DNA of 64,000 nt, taken from Slackia sp. (GTDB lineage: Bacteria; Actinomycetota; Coriobacteriia; Coriobacteriales; Eggerthellaceae). Location: positions 19,201 through 83,200 of the forward strand of contig JARIED010000028.1 in the NCBI GenBank assembly GCA_029266945.1, read 5' to 3'. The translations under genes were made by a program, and so were the position numbers. Shown in pieces: positions 17,936 through 26,946 of this stretch; positions within the stretch are counted from its first letter, which is position 1, and the number at the start of each line of letters is the position of its first letter. Under the pieces are notes generated by a model that ran no database searches, had not been told where the DNA came from, and was given only the letters and a program-made list of their open reading frames with translations.

Positions 17936-18466
17936 ATGGCAAAAAAATGGTACGTGCTCCATACCTATTCCGGGTATGAGAACAAGGTCAAAAAGAATCT
18001 CGAAACCCGTATCGAAACCATGGGTCTCGAGAACAACGTTTTCGGAATCGAAATTCCGACCGAGACGGTCACTGAAATCAAGGAAAGCGGCCGTCGTGTG
18101 GAAAGCGAAAAGAAAGTTTTCCCCGGATATGTTTTGGTCCGCATGGAGATGGACGATCGCAGCTGGGCTGCCGTTCGCAACACTCCGGGCGTGACGGGCT
18201 TCGTGGGAAGCCAGGGCAATCCCGCTCCGCTGACCCGCGAAGAGTTCAATAAGATTATGAAGCGCACTTCCGCTGCCGCTCCGAAGAAGACCACGTCTTC
18301 GTTCGAGGTCGGCCAGTCCGTCAAGGTCACCAACGGTCCGCTCGCCGAATTCGACGGAACCATCTCCGAAGTTCTGCCCGAGGCAGGCAAGGTCAAGGTC
18401 ATGGTCTCCATTTTCGGTCGCGAAACCCCTGTCGAGCTTTCGTTCGATCAGGTGGCCAAGATTTAG
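17936..18466 (+). CDS. nusG: Transcription termination/antitermination factor NusG
   Basis: A 176-residue NusG that binds RNA polymerase and couples it to Rho or to the ribosome. The N-terminal NGN domain is seen in [18 protein letters not shown] and [12 protein letters not shown], with [10 protein letters not shown] following. The C-terminal KOW domain is seen in [19 protein letters not shown]. Length is normal. It starts 1 nt after the secE stop and precedes rplK. Confidence 0.96.
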   Translation: MAKKWYVLHTYSGYENKVKKNLETRIETMGLENNVFGIEIPTETVTEIKESGRRVESEKKVFPGYVLVRMEMDDRSWAAVRNTPGVTGFVGSQGNPAPLTREEFNKIMKRTSAAAPKKTTSSFEVGQSVKVTNGPLAEFDGTISEVLPEAGKVKVMVSIFGRETPVELSFDQVAKI

Positions 18467-18559
18467 TTCGATTATTCCCGGCTCCTGCGTGCCTGGGTGG
18501 ACAGGGCTTCTCACGCACGGTTGGCCGTTGTAGCAATTTCAGTAAGGTAAGGAAGACAG

Positions 18560-19051
18560 ATGGCTGAGAAAAAAGTCAGCGGCTTCATTAAGCTGCAAAT
18601 TCCCGCCGGCGCTGCGAACCCCGCTCCTCCGGTCGGTCCCGCGCTCGGTGCGCAGGGTGTCAACATCATGCAGTTCTGCCAGGCGTTCAACGCTGCTACG
18701 CAGGACCAGTCCGGCACCATCATCCCCGTCGAGATCACGGTCTACGAGGACAAGAGCTTCACGTTCGTCTGCAAGACCCCTCCGGCGGCCGTCCTGATCA
18801 AGGAGAAGCTGGGCATCAAGAGCGGCTCCGGCATCCCGCAGCTCAAGGCTGTCGGCACGCTGAGCAACGACCAGCTCCGCGAGATCGCCGAGATCAAGCT
18901 CCCCGACCTGAACGCTAACGACATCGATGCCGCTATGGAAATCGTCGCCGGCACCGCTCGTTCCATGGGCGTTCGCATCGAGGGCCGCGAGATGAAGAAG
19001 ACCTACGTGCCTTCCAAGAAGCTCGCCGCTATCCTCGCTGGCAAGGAATAG
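18560..19051 (+). CDS. rplK: Ribosomal protein uL11
   Basis: A 163-residue uL11 of the ribosomal GTPase centre. The start [16 protein letters not shown] and the [15 protein letters not shown] loop are diagnostic, and [12 protein letters not shown] is where most uL11 proteins end. Here about 20 further residues follow (from REMKKTY to LAGKE), so the protein is longer than the usual 141-145. A GTAAGGA ribosome site precedes the ATG. It is followed by rplA, as in most bacteria. Confidence 0.95.
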   Translation: MAEKKVSGFIKLQIPAGAANPAPPVGPALGAQGVNIMQFCQAFNAATQDQSGTIIPVEITVYEDKSFTFVCKTPPAAVLIKEKLGIKSGSGIPQLKAVGTLSNDQLREIAEIKLPDLNANDIDAAMEIVAGTARSMGVRIEGREMKKTYVPSKKLAAILAGKE

Positions 19052-19111
19052 CCTACCTGACATGTGGAAGGGTGGTTCTTCCACCCGCCAACACCACGAA
19101 AGGATTCATTG

Positions 19112-19819
19112 ATGAAACTCACCAAGAACCAGAAGCTCGCCGCTGAGAAGATCGAAGCCGGCAAGCTTTACGCTCCTGCCGAGGCTCTCGCTCTCGTCAA
19201 GGAGGTTTCCACCGCCAAGTTCGACGAGACCGTCGAGGTTCACTTCCGTCTCGGCATCGACACCCGTCAGGCTGACCAGCAGCTCCGCGGCATGGTTTCC
19301 CTGCCCAACGGCTCTGGTAAAGAGGTCCGCGTGGCTGTCTTCGCCGAGGGCGCTGCCGCTGAGGCCGCCAAGGAAGCCGGCGCCGAGATCGTCGGTTCCG
19401 ACGACCTGGTTGCTGAAATCCAGGCTGGCAACATCGACTTCGACGCTGCTGTCGCTACCCCGAACATGATGGGCAAGGTCGGCCGTCTCGGTAAGATCCT
19501 CGGCCCCCGCGGCCTGATGCCGAACCCCAAGCTCGGCACCGTGACCCCGGACGTTGCCAAGGCTATCGCCGAGCTCAAGGGCGGCAAGGTCGAGTACCGT
19601 GCCGACCGTTACGGCATCGCTCACGTCATCATCGGCAAGGTCAGCTTCGAGGCTGAGAAGCTCGCTGAGAACTACGGCGCCATCTACGACGAGATCGTCC
19701 GCATGAAGCCGTCTGCGGCGAAGGGCAAGTACCTCAAGTCCATCTCCGTTTCTTCCACCATGGGCCCTGGCATCGCCATCGACCCCTCCGTTTCTCGCAA
19801 CTTCGCTTCTGCCGAATAG
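19112..19819 (+). CDS. rplA: Ribosomal protein uL1
   Basis: A 235-residue uL1 of the ribosomal L1 stalk, which helps release deacylated tRNA. Family features: [29 protein letters not shown], and [24 protein letters not shown] 19112 lies behind a GAAAGGA ribosome site and gives the normal [14 protein letters not shown] start. A strong terminator follows, so rplJ and rplL are not co-transcribed with it here; they must lie elsewhere. Confidence 0.96.
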   Translation: MKLTKNQKLAAEKIEAGKLYAPAEALALVKEVSTAKFDETVEVHFRLGIDTRQADQQLRGMVSLPNGSGKEVRVAVFAEGAAAEAAKEAGAEIVGSDDLVAEIQAGNIDFDAAVATPNMMGKVGRLGKILGPRGLMPNPKLGTVTPDVAKAIAELKGGKVEYRADRYGIAHVIIGKVSFEAEKLAENYGAIYDEIVRMKPSAAKGKYLKSISVSSTMGPGIAIDPSVSRNFASAE

Positions 19820-19840
19820 CGAAAACAAAGCCTTACTTCA

Positions 19841-19869
19841 AAAAGACCCGCTTTATGCGGGTCTTTTTT
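19841..19869 (+). terminator. Intrinsic terminator after rplA
   Basis: An 11-bp stem (AAAAGACCCGC with GCGGGTCTTTT) is followed by more T residues. Confidence 0.93.
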
Positions 19870-19904
19870 GTTCACCTTAGGTTACTCGTAAGCAAGGGTC
19901 CGTG

Positions 19905-19913
19905 TGCTAGAAT
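19905..19913 (+). promoter_or_regulatory. Extended -10 promoter of map
   Basis: TGC-TAGAAT has the TGn extension directly before the hexamer. It lies about 75 nt before the map start. The -35 box is weak, as is common for extended -10 promoters. Confidence 0.55.
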
Positions 19914-19987
19914 TGTCTGCGTTACTACGACGAACCTCGAAAGCGGGGTTCATTGCAACGGATTCTCATTCAGAAGAAGGCGAACTC

Positions 19988-20764
19988 ATGATTATCAAGA
20001 AATCCCTGGCTGAAATCGAAGCCATGAAGGAAGCGGGCCGCATTTCCGCGAAGGTGCTGCGCGAAGTGGGCTCTCACGTGCGCCCAGGCGTCTCCACGCT
20101 GGAGCTCGACCGTCTGGCCGAGACCCTCATCCGCCTCGAGGGCGGCATTCCCGCATTCAAGGGCTATGGTGGATTCCCCGGCAGCATCTGCGCGTCGGTC
20201 AACGAGCAGATCGTTCACGGCATTCCTTCCGCGGATGTCATCTTGAAAGAGGGCGATATCATCTCCATCGACACTGGCGCCACGGTCGACGGCTGGGTGG
20301 GCGATAACGCCTGGACGTTCCCGGTAGGCAAGGTTTCTCCCGAGGTGAAGAAGCTTCTCGATACCACTGAGAAGTGCATGTGGGCCGGCCTTGATGCGGC
20401 CCGCCCCGGCAATCACCTGGGTGACATCGGCTTCGCTGTCCAGTCCATCGCTGAGGCCGAGGGTTACGGCGTCGTGCGCGAGTACGTGGGCCACGGCATC
20501 GGTCGCAACATGCATGAGGATCCCAACGTCCCCAACTACGGTCGCCGTCATCACGGCATTTTGCTCGAGCCCGGCATGGTTTTGGCCATCGAGCCTATGA
20601 TCAACATGGGCACGCACAAGACGCGTCAGATGCCCGACGGCTGGCTCGTGTGCACGCGCGACGGCATGCCGAGCGCGCACTTCGAGAAGACGGTCGCCAT
20701 CACCGAGGACGGCCCTGTGGTTCTGACCACCGAGCCTGGTTTCAAGCGTCCCGTGAACGGCTAG
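19988..20764 (+). CDS. map: Methionine aminopeptidase, type I
   Basis: A 258-residue metalloprotease that removes the initiator methionine from new proteins. Metal-site features: the HGIP loop (His near residue 77), DTGATVDGWVGDNAW with the two Asp ligands, GHGIGRNMHEDP with a His ligand, and EPMINMG with a Glu ligand. I chose ATG 19988 because the promoter lies between it and the upstream in-frame start at 19904. It stands alone between the rplA terminator and a large hairpin shared with murJ. Confidence 0.96.
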   Translation: MIIKKSLAEIEAMKEAGRISAKVLREVGSHVRPGVSTLELDRLAETLIRLEGGIPAFKGYGGFPGSICASVNEQIVHGIPSADVILKEGDIISIDTGATVDGWVGDNAWTFPVGKVSPEVKKLLDTTEKCMWAGLDAARPGNHLGDIGFAVQSIAEAEGYGVVREYVGHGIGRNMHEDPNVPNYGRRHHGILLEPGMVLAIEPMINMGTHKTRQMPDGWLVCTRDGMPSAHFEKTVAITEDGPVVLTTEPGFKRPVNG

Positions 20765-20787
20765 CGCATCCGAATTTCCGCATTGAA

Positions 20788-20832
20788 AAGGCCTCGGCCG
20801 CATTCAGAAATCTGAATCGCGGCCGAGGCCTT
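20788..20832. terminator. Large terminator hairpin between convergent map and murJ
   Basis: A 20-bp stem with a single bulged C at 20818 and an AAAT loop. The minus-strand side runs into TTTTCAATG, so it serves murJ best; on the plus strand the T tract is poor. Confidence 0.75.
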
Positions 20833-20896
20833 CGTCGTATTGCGGGGACGTAGGCGCATGGACGCGCACGCCCCCGTTCAAGGCCGGGGAAGGGCC

Positions 20897-22942
20897 TTAT
20901 TCGTCGTCGTTGCGGGCGTGGCGGCCTTGTGTACGCTTTCCGTTCGCGCCGCCCTTGCCGCGACGGGCATGGCGGCCGCTAAGCGGCGCATGGCGTGCTC
21001 CGTCGACCTTGCGCTCGAAGACCGCCTGGACGCTATGGCGTCCGATGGCCTCCTCGTCGGCCTGTTCGGAGTATGCCGCCAGGGCGCCTATCTCTCCCGC
21101 GTGGCGTCCGCGGGGCAGGGCGCCCTCTTCCTGCGGATCGCCTTCGGCCAACGCTTCGTCGCCGTTGCGATCGGATTCGACGGCCTGCACGGGCGTCTCG
21201 TCTTCGGCATGCGCGACGGGTTCGTCCTGCGTATCGGCGGGTCCGGTTTCAGCGTCGTTTTCGACAGCGGGCGCGTTGTTTGCGGGACGCTTGCGCAGTC
21301 CGAGCCTTCTCGTCACTTTGGAGACGATCGAGACCAGCATTGCGGCTTCGTCGAAGCCCATTTTGACGGCGATGCCGAAGGTGACGACGACCGAGACGAT
21401 GCCGCCGCAGACGATGCATCCCAGCGCGTGGGGAATGGAGCCGTTCAAGGGAAGCACGGTTGCGTCGAGGCCGAACACGACAAGCGCGCCCGCGCCCGCG
21501 CCCAGCGCGCCGAAGGCGAGCGAGCGCACGAACGACAGCGCCATGCCCTTCAGGCCGAGGCGTCCGATCTTGCGGCGCAGGTACACGAAGCAAGCGATGT
21601 CGAGAACCAGGTAGAACACCGTTTCGCTGAGCGCGATGGCGGGCATGCCGAAATTAAGCGGGCCTCCGAACGGAGTGGCGAACACGGCGATGAACGCGAT
21701 CTGCAGAGCGACCGAGGCCACCATCATGACCGAATAGGTACCCATGAGGCGCATGGCCGAAAACGCCTTCTGCAGGTAGGTGTTGACGCCATAGAAGGGC
21801 AGCGACACGGCGAGCGCTGCGAGGTAGAGCGAGATCTGGGCGATGTTTTCTTCGGTGAAGGCGCCGATATGGTAGAGGGTGACGAGCGGTTCGGCGAACA
21901 CGACCAGATACATGGCGAAGGGCAGCATGAAGAACAGGATCTGGCTGGTTCCCGACGCCACGCCCTTCTTGAAGGACGCCATGTCGCCTTTGGCGTGCAT
22001 CTCGGAGATCTCGGTGAACATGGCCGTGGTGATAGGCACTGTGAGGAACGCGTAGGGCAGGGTGAACCACAGGCGCGCGTAGGCGATGATCGAAGGGCCG
22101 TTGTCGGCCGTGGCGTACGACGCCGCGTTCTGCACCGACACCACGACGAGGCCCGCGCACATGACCAGGATGGCGGGCACGCCGATGGCGAGCGTCTCTT
22201 TGAGGGCCGGGTCGCGCAGGTCGACGTGCAGGCGCAGCTTGATGCCGTTGCGCTTGAGGGCGGGAAGCTGGATGGCCACCTGGATGAATACGCCCAGCGG
22301 GTTGCCTACAGCGATGATGAATTTCGCCATCTCGGGGTTGCTCGGTGCCACGAAGGCGTAGAGCACGAAGGTGGCCGTGACGATGATGTTGTTGAAGATC
22401 GGCGCCGCGCTGCTCCACAGATAGTCGCGCGAGGCGTTGAGCAGGCCGCTGACGATTGACGACAGGCCGTAGAACACGATCTGGATGGCGAAGAACCTGA
22501 AGAAGAATACGGCGTCTTCCATGCCGTCCTGGTCGCTCATGAAGCTTTGCGTGAACACGAGCGCAGGCGCGAAGACCGTGCACAGCAGCGCCACCAATCC
22601 CAGCGCGATGAAGGCGATGCTCATGATGTTGCTGGCGTACTCGTTGCCGCCTCGTTCGCCGAGGCGGTTTTTCACCGAAAGGTACACGGGTAGAAACGCC
22701 GTGACAAGCATGCCTCCCATGACCAGCTCGTAGAGCATGTTGGGAAGATTGTTGGCTATCTGATAGGAACTTGCCAGCATGGTCGAGCCTAGCGCGAAGG
22801 CCATGGCCCAGGTGCGCATGAAGCCCGTGATGCGGGAAATGATGACGAAGAAGCTGATGAGGGCTGCCGAGCCTCCGACGCTGGCGGCCGTGTTCTGCGA
22901 AGACGATTCGTCTTCCGGTGTGGAAATCTGCGTGGCGCTCAT
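20897..22942 (-). CDS. murJ: Lipid II flippase MurJ (MviN)
   Basis: A 681-residue MOP-superfamily flippase that moves lipid II to the outer face of the membrane. The first 530 or so residues form about 14 helices with MurJ features: SRITGFMRTWAMAFALG, ANNLPNMLYELVMGG and the later VNTYLQKAFSAM. After the last helix comes a hydrophilic tail of about 115 residues, first acidic, then basic with repeated RHA triplets (GRHAGE, ARHAPLSGRHARR, GRHARNDD); this is not part of the flippase fold. ATG 22942 is preferred over ATG 22972 because the latter overlaps the shared promoter. It is divergent from nadK and supplies export for the lipid II pathway encoded further on. Confidence 0.93.
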   Translation of the reverse strand: MSATQISTPEDESSSQNTAASVGGSAALISFFVIISRITGFMRTWAMAFALGSTMLASSYQIANNLPNMLYELVMGGMLVTAFLPVYLSVKNRLGERGGNEYASNIMSIAFIALGLVALLCTVFAPALVFTQSFMSDQDGMEDAVFFFRFFAIQIVFYGLSSIVSGLLNASRDYLWSSAAPIFNNIIVTATFVLYAFVAPSNPEMAKFIIAVGNPLGVFIQVAIQLPALKRNGIKLRLHVDLRDPALKETLAIGVPAILVMCAGLVVVSVQNAASYATADNGPSIIAYARLWFTLPYAFLTVPITTAMFTEISEMHAKGDMASFKKGVASGTSQILFFMLPFAMYLVVFAEPLVTLYHIGAFTEENIAQISLYLAALAVSLPFYGVNTYLQKAFSAMRLMGTYSVMMVASVALQIAFIAVFATPFGGPLNFGMPAIALSETVFYLVLDIACFVYLRRKIGRLGLKGMALSFVRSLAFGALGAGAGALVVFGLDATVLPLNGSIPHALGCIVCGGIVSVVVTFGIAVKMGFDEAAMLVSIVSKVTRRLGLRKRPANNAPAVENDAETGPADTQDEPVAHAEDETPVQAVESDRNGDEALAEGDPQEEGALPRGRHAGEIGALAAYSEQADEEAIGRHSVQAVFERKVDGARHAPLSGRHARRGKGGANGKRTQGRHARNDDE

Positions 22943-22962
22943 ACTACGCTTTCGAGTTTGGG

Positions 22963-22969
22963 TATAATA
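22963..22969. promoter_or_regulatory. Overlapping divergent -10 elements for nadK (+) and murJ (-)
   Basis: TATAAT (22963-22968) on the plus strand and TATTAT (22969-22964) on the minus strand occupy the same bases. Starts predicted about 7 nt away on each side fit nadK (leader about 50 nt) and murJ (leader about 15 nt). -35 boxes are not clear. Sharing of bases suggests the two genes cannot fire at the same moment. Confidence 0.55.
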
Positions 22970-23026
22970 CAAAGGCTATTGTCAACTCATCATATAGTCC
23001 GCGGGCAACGTTTGAAACGAGGCAGA

Positions 23027-23890
23027 ATGAACATCCTGATTATCCGCAATAATTCCAATGCGGCCGCCCTCGATGCGTCGATGCTTCTGGCCGCTTACCT
23101 CGACTCCCAGGGGGTTGCGCATCAGGAGCTCGACTCGACGCCCCTGTCGATCGAATCGGTCAAAGACACCTGCGCGCACGTCGATGTGGCCTCCTTCGAC
23201 ATGGTGGTTTCTCTCGGCGGCGACGGCACGATGCTTCGTACCGCCCGTTTGGTCGGCAAGACGCGCGTGCCGATTCTGGGTATCAACTTCGGCCACCTCG
23301 GCTTCCTGGTGAACTCTTCGGAAGACGGCGTCGTGGCCATCGTGGCCGCCGCTCTTGCGGGCGATGTCGTGCGTGAAGAGCGCGCCAGCCTGCACATCGA
23401 CCTGATCTCGAACGGCGAAGTGGTCGCAAGCCGCTTCGCGCTCAACGAGTTCTCGGTCACGCGCGGCGCCCTGGGCCGCATCATCGATTTCGGCATCGAA
23501 ATCTCCGGCAACCACCTCGTCGACATGCGCGGCGACGGCCTGGTGGTCTCTTCGGCCACCGGCTCCACGGCCTATGCGCTTTCCGCAGGCGGTCCGCTGG
23601 TCGCCCCTGATTTCAAGGGCCTTGTGGTGGTGCCGCTGGCTCCGCACACGCTGCTCTCTCGCTCCGTCGTCACCGATCCGAGCGACATCGTCGAGATCGA
23701 CCTGTCCCGCAACCCCGAGAGCCGCGAGGCGAGCTACTTCGTGGACGGCGAGTTCATTTCGCTCGACGAGCCGATCGACCGCGTCCTGGTGCGCAAGTCG
23801 AACAATCCCACCGTGCTGCTGCGCTATAAGAACGAAGGCTTCTACAGCGCGGTCGCCAATACGTTCTTCTCCGACGAACGCCGCATGTAG
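23027..23890 (+). CDS. nadK: NAD kinase
   Basis: A 287-residue kinase that phosphorylates NAD to NADP. The family motif GGDGTMLR is at residues 64-71, followed by GINFGHLGFL, a conserved NEFSVTRG segment, and the glycine-rich DGLVVSSATGSTAYALSAGGPL. ATG 23027 gives the usual start (MNILIIRNNSN); the frame is open upstream but only through the promoter. The gene is monocistronic with a strong terminator. Confidence 0.95.
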   Translation: MNILIIRNNSNAAALDASMLLAAYLDSQGVAHQELDSTPLSIESVKDTCAHVDVASFDMVVSLGGDGTMLRTARLVGKTRVPILGINFGHLGFLVNSSEDGVVAIVAAALAGDVVREERASLHIDLISNGEVVASRFALNEFSVTRGALGRIIDFGIEISGNHLVDMRGDGLVVSSATGSTAYALSAGGPLVAPDFKGLVVVPLAPHTLLSRSVVTDPSDIVEIDLSRNPESREASYFVDGEFISLDEPIDRVLVRKSNNPTVLLRYKNEGFYSAVANTFFSDERRM

Positions 23891-23911
23891 TTTTCGCCCC
23901 TAAGGGTTTTG

Positions 23912-23945
23912 AACGGCCGAGGATCTTCCTCGGCCGTTTTTCGTT
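23912..23945 (+). terminator. Intrinsic terminator after nadK
   Basis: An 11-bp perfect stem (23912-23922 with 23928-23938) and 5-nt loop, then TTTTTCGTTT. Confidence 0.92.
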
Positions 23946-23980
23946 TCTGCGGCTTGCCTGGCGAGCGCGGGGGCGACATT

Positions 23981-24013
23981 GAAAAAGGCGCCGACTTGCT
24001 GCGTCGACGCCTT
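23981..24013 (-). terminator. Terminator of the DUF1846 gene
   Basis: An 11-bp stem with one G-T pair (23985-23995 with 24003-24013); on the minus strand it ends in TTTTTC. It faces the nadK terminator, keeping the convergent genes apart. Confidence 0.85.
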
Positions 24014-24036
24014 GGATTGCATGCGCTATGCGCGGC

Positions 24037-25518
24037 TTATTTATGGTAGAAGGAGTGCTGCTCGTATTTAGGCTCGCAGCACACGTTGATGCCGAGCTTG
24101 CGATAGAGGCTTTCGTCGGTGGCCGAGATGATGACCGAGAAGAACGCATCGCATCCGCGCAGGTCGTCGACGTGTGCGATGGTCTGCGCCGCGACGGGGT
24201 TGGTCGCCGAGCTGATTGACAGCGCGATCAGGGTCTCGTCTGAATGCAGGCGCGGGTTCTTGCTGGCCAGCTGCTCGGTCTTCAGACGGCAGATGGGCTC
24301 GATCGCCTCGTTGCTGATGACGAGGAGGTCGTCGTCGACGCCCGCCACCGCCTTGAGCGCATTCATGAGCAGCGAAGAGGCGGCGCCCAGCAGGTCGGAT
24401 GTCTTGCCCGTGATCACGCGGCCGTCGGGAAGCACCATGGCTCCTGCGGGGGCGCCGGTGGTTTCTTCCTTGAGCAGCGCGGCGCTGCGTGCGGGGGAGA
24501 AGCTCGACGTGACGCCCGCCTGGTTCATGAGCATTTCAAGCTTCTCGAGGCTTTTCTGGCCCACGCCCGTGCGCTTCACGTCGACGGCGGTCTGGAAGTA
24601 GCGGCGCACGATCTCCATCTTCGCGGCGCCGCGCACCACGTCGTCGTCGGTGATGGCGAGGCCGGCCATGTTCACGCCCATGTCGGTGGGGGACTGGTAC
24701 GGGCTCGAGCCGGAGATGCGCTCCATCATGGCCTTGAGGACGGGGAAGATTTCCACGTCGCGGTTGTAGTTGACGGTCGAGACGCCGTAGGCCTCGAGAT
24801 GGAACGGGTCGATGATGTTGGAGTCGTCCAAATCGACCGTGGCCGCCTCGTAAGCCAGGTTCACGGGATGCGCGAGCGGCAGGTTCCATACGGGGAAGGT
24901 CTCGTACTTCGCGTAGCCTGCGGTCACGCCGCGCTTGTGCTCGTGGTAGAGCTGCGACAGACAGGTGGCCATCTTGCCGGATCCGGGGCCGGGGGCCGTC
25001 ACCACGACGAGCGGACGGGTGGTCTCGATGTATTCGTTCTTGCCGTAGCCCTCGTCGCTGACGATGTGGTTGATGTCGTACGGATAGCCCGCGATGGGGT
25101 AGTGCAGGTAGCATGCGATGCCGAGGGACTGCAGGCGTCTGCGGAACATGTCGGCGGCAGGCTGGCTGGTGTAATGCGTGATCACGACGCCGCCCACGAG
25201 AAAGCCCATGCCGCGGAAGATGTCCATCAGGCGCAGGGAGTCCTCGTCGTACGTGATGCCTAGATCGCCGCGGACCTTGTTCTTCTCGATGTCGTTGGCG
25301 TTGATGGTGATGATAATCTCGACGTCGTCGACGAGGCTTTGCAGCATGCGGATCTTGGAGTCGGGCTCGAAGCCGGGAAGCACGCGGGCGGCATGGTGGT
25401 CGTCGAAGAGCTTTCCGCCGAATTCGAGGTAGAGCTTGCCCTCGAACTGGTCGATGCGGTTGCGAATATGCTCTGCCTGCAATGCGATGTATTTTTCGTT
25501 GTCGAATCCGATGCGCAT
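24037..25518 (-). CDS. DUF1846 (UPF0371) family protein
   Basis: A 493-residue protein of the DUF1846 family. The start MRIGFDNEKYIALQAEHIRNRI, the GKLYLEFGGKLFDDHHAARVLPGF segment and a P-loop-like APGPGSGKMATC near residue 175 identify the family; it also has IDPFHLEAYGVSTVNYNRD in the middle. Structures are known for the family but its biochemical role is not established, so I give none. ATG 25518 begins the conserved N-terminus. It is a single gene, divergent from xerD, with its own terminator. Confidence 0.88.
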   Translation of the reverse strand: MRIGFDNEKYIALQAEHIRNRIDQFEGKLYLEFGGKLFDDHHAARVLPGFEPDSKIRMLQSLVDDVEIIITINANDIEKNKVRGDLGITYDEDSLRLMDIFRGMGFLVGGVVITHYTSQPAADMFRRRLQSLGIACYLHYPIAGYPYDINHIVSDEGYGKNEYIETTRPLVVVTAPGPGSGKMATCLSQLYHEHKRGVTAGYAKYETFPVWNLPLAHPVNLAYEAATVDLDDSNIIDPFHLEAYGVSTVNYNRDVEIFPVLKAMMERISGSSPYQSPTDMGVNMAGLAITDDDVVRGAAKMEIVRRYFQTAVDVKRTGVGQKSLEKLEMLMNQAGVTSSFSPARSAALLKEETTGAPAGAMVLPDGRVITGKTSDLLGAASSLLMNALKAVAGVDDDLLVISNEAIEPICRLKTEQLASKNPRLHSDETLIALSISSATNPVAAQTIAHVDDLRGCDAFFSVIISATDESLYRKLGINVCCEPKYEQHSFYHK

Positions 25519-25681
25519 GAGATCGCGAGCCCCTTTCTGGGTGAGGGCGGTGCACGCCGCCGAGAGAATCGATGTCGAACAGATGAATTATATATCAGCG
25601 TGTTTCGACTCTGTGTCGCGAGCGTTTCCGCTGCATGAATTGGCCGGATGTCGTTCATGTCCGCATGCGGCGGGCGTGCGG

Positions 25682-25687
25682 TAGAAT
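25682..25687 (+). promoter_or_regulatory. -10 element of xerD
   Basis: TAGAAT lies 42 nt before the xerD start in the 210-bp divergent gap with the DUF1846 gene. The -35 region is not recognisable. Confidence 0.4.
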
Positions 25688-25728
25688 CGGCCGAAGCGAT
25701 CCGGGCCGAGACGGAAAGGAGACATGCC

Positions 25729-26691
25729 GTGGCAGAGAAGGTCTCGCTGCGCCGCGAGGCGCCCGAAGGCGACGAGTCGTTCGAAGCGTCGCGCGCGCTC
25801 GCGAAGGAATATCTGGCGTATCTTTCCGTCGAACGGGGCGCTTCGGCGCTGACGGTGGGTTCGTACGCGTCCGATCTGGACGACTACGCCTCGTTTCTCG
25901 CGGCCGAGCGTGGACGCTCGGCCGCCCGTGCCGCGCGCTCGGATGTGGACGCCTATGCACGCGATTTGGCCGAGCGCGGATACGCGGCCGCCAGCAGAGA
26001 GCGCCGCATGGCCGCCGTCAGGGGGATGCATCGTTTCCTCGCGCGCGAGGGGCTTGCGGCGGGCGACGCCGCCGCCGACGTGGAACTTCCCGACGTGCCG
26101 CGCCGCCTTCCCGACGTCTTGTCGGTCGAGCAGGCCGCGATGCTGCTCGACCGCGACTACCGTCCCGACGAACTGGGCGCGCGCGACCGCGCGATCATGG
26201 AGGTGCTTTACGGCTGCGGGCTGCGCGTGAGCGAGCTCGTCGGCATGGATGCAGGCGACGTCTTTTTCGACGAAGGGTTCGTGCGCGTCGTCGGCAAGGG
26301 AAGCGCCGTGCGCGTCGTTCCGTTCGGCGGCGCGGCCGCCCGCGCGATCGCCGATTATCTGGAATCAGCCCGGCCCGTACTCGCCGACAAAGCGCCGTCG
26401 CCTCCGTCGGCGCTGTTCCTCAACGCGCGCGGCCGCCGTCTGACGCGCCAGGGCGTCTACGGGGTGGTGGAGAAATCGGGTGCCGCCGTGGGCCTTGCGG
26501 GGCTGCATCCCCATACACTGCGCCACACCTTCGCCACGCATATGCTGGAGGGCGGAGCCGACCTGCGCACGATCCAGGAGATGCTCGGCCATGCCGACAT
26601 CTCTACCACGCAGATCTATGTCCATGTGACCTCGCTCCATCTGCGCGAGGAATACCTGGCCGCCCATCCGCGCGCCCGCGGAATCGTCTGA
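25729..26691 (+). CDS. xerD: Tyrosine recombinase XerD
   Basis: A 320-residue tyrosine recombinase that would resolve chromosome dimers at dif. The N-terminal SAM-like core-binding domain (about 20-105) is followed by the catalytic domain with the full set of active residues: Arg166 (GLRVSEL), Lys190 (GKGSAVR), His262 and Arg265 (HTLRH), His288 (GHADIS) and Tyr297 (QIYVHV). I chose GTG 25729, 8 nt after AAAGGA; an out-of-frame ATG at 25724 overlaps it. XerD rather than XerC or a mobile-element integrase is inferred from the housekeeping setting and sequence style; no attachment site or phage gene is nearby. Confidence 0.85.
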   Translation: MAEKVSLRREAPEGDESFEASRALAKEYLAYLSVERGASALTVGSYASDLDDYASFLAAERGRSAARAARSDVDAYARDLAERGYAAASRERRMAAVRGMHRFLAREGLAAGDAAADVELPDVPRRLPDVLSVEQAAMLLDRDYRPDELGARDRAIMEVLYGCGLRVSELVGMDAGDVFFDEGFVRVVGKGSAVRVVPFGGAAARAIADYLESARPVLADKAPSPPSALFLNARGRRLTRQGVYGVVEKSGAAVGLAGLHPHTLRHTFATHMLEGGADLRTIQEMLGHADISTTQIYVHVTSLHLREEYLAAHPRARGIV

Positions 26692-26721
26692 CCCCACATT
26701 TCCTCCATGCCATTCGTTTTC

Positions 26722-26752
26722 AAGACGGCACTATATATGGTGCCGTCTTTTC
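26722..26752 (+). terminator. Intrinsic terminator after xerD
   Basis: A 10-bp stem (AAGACGGCAC with GTGCCGTCTT), 8-nt loop, then TTTT-type tract. Confidence 0.88.
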
Positions 26753-26874
26753 GTATGACACAACATCTTCTTATCTCTGGTGCTATATGCGCTGAGGTGT
26801 CGCCGACAGGCGAAATCGCCTGTCTTTCAGAGTTGAAAAGTGGGGGGAGAAACGCCGTGCGGTGGGCGATTTTA

Positions 26875-26903
26875 TTGCGAGGTGGGAGGAAGTGGGATAA
26901 AAT
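26875..26903 (+). promoter_or_regulatory. dcw-cluster promoter with MraZ-box repeats in the spacer
   Basis: TTGCGA (26875-26880), exact 17-bp spacer and TAAAAT (26898-26903). The spacer holds TGGGA at 26883 and again at 26893, ten bp apart; further TGGG copies occur at 26863 and 26841 upstream and 26917 downstream. MraZ in other bacteria binds TGGGN repeats spaced by 5 nt, so this fits an autoregulatory operator placed between -35 and -10. Confidence 0.72.
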
Positions 26904-26946
26904 GGCGGGCATCGGTTGGGGTGTTGCAATGTGAAGGGGGATGAGC

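Noticed and set aside
20840..22459. A 539-codon plus-strand frame opposite murJ
   Set aside because: murJ is certain on the minus strand; the frame also runs through the map-murJ terminator hairpin.
25729..26691. Treating the tyrosine recombinase as a phage or island integrase
   Set aside because: No attachment repeats, tRNA target or mobile genes are near; length and motifs fit XerD and both neighbours are housekeeping genes.
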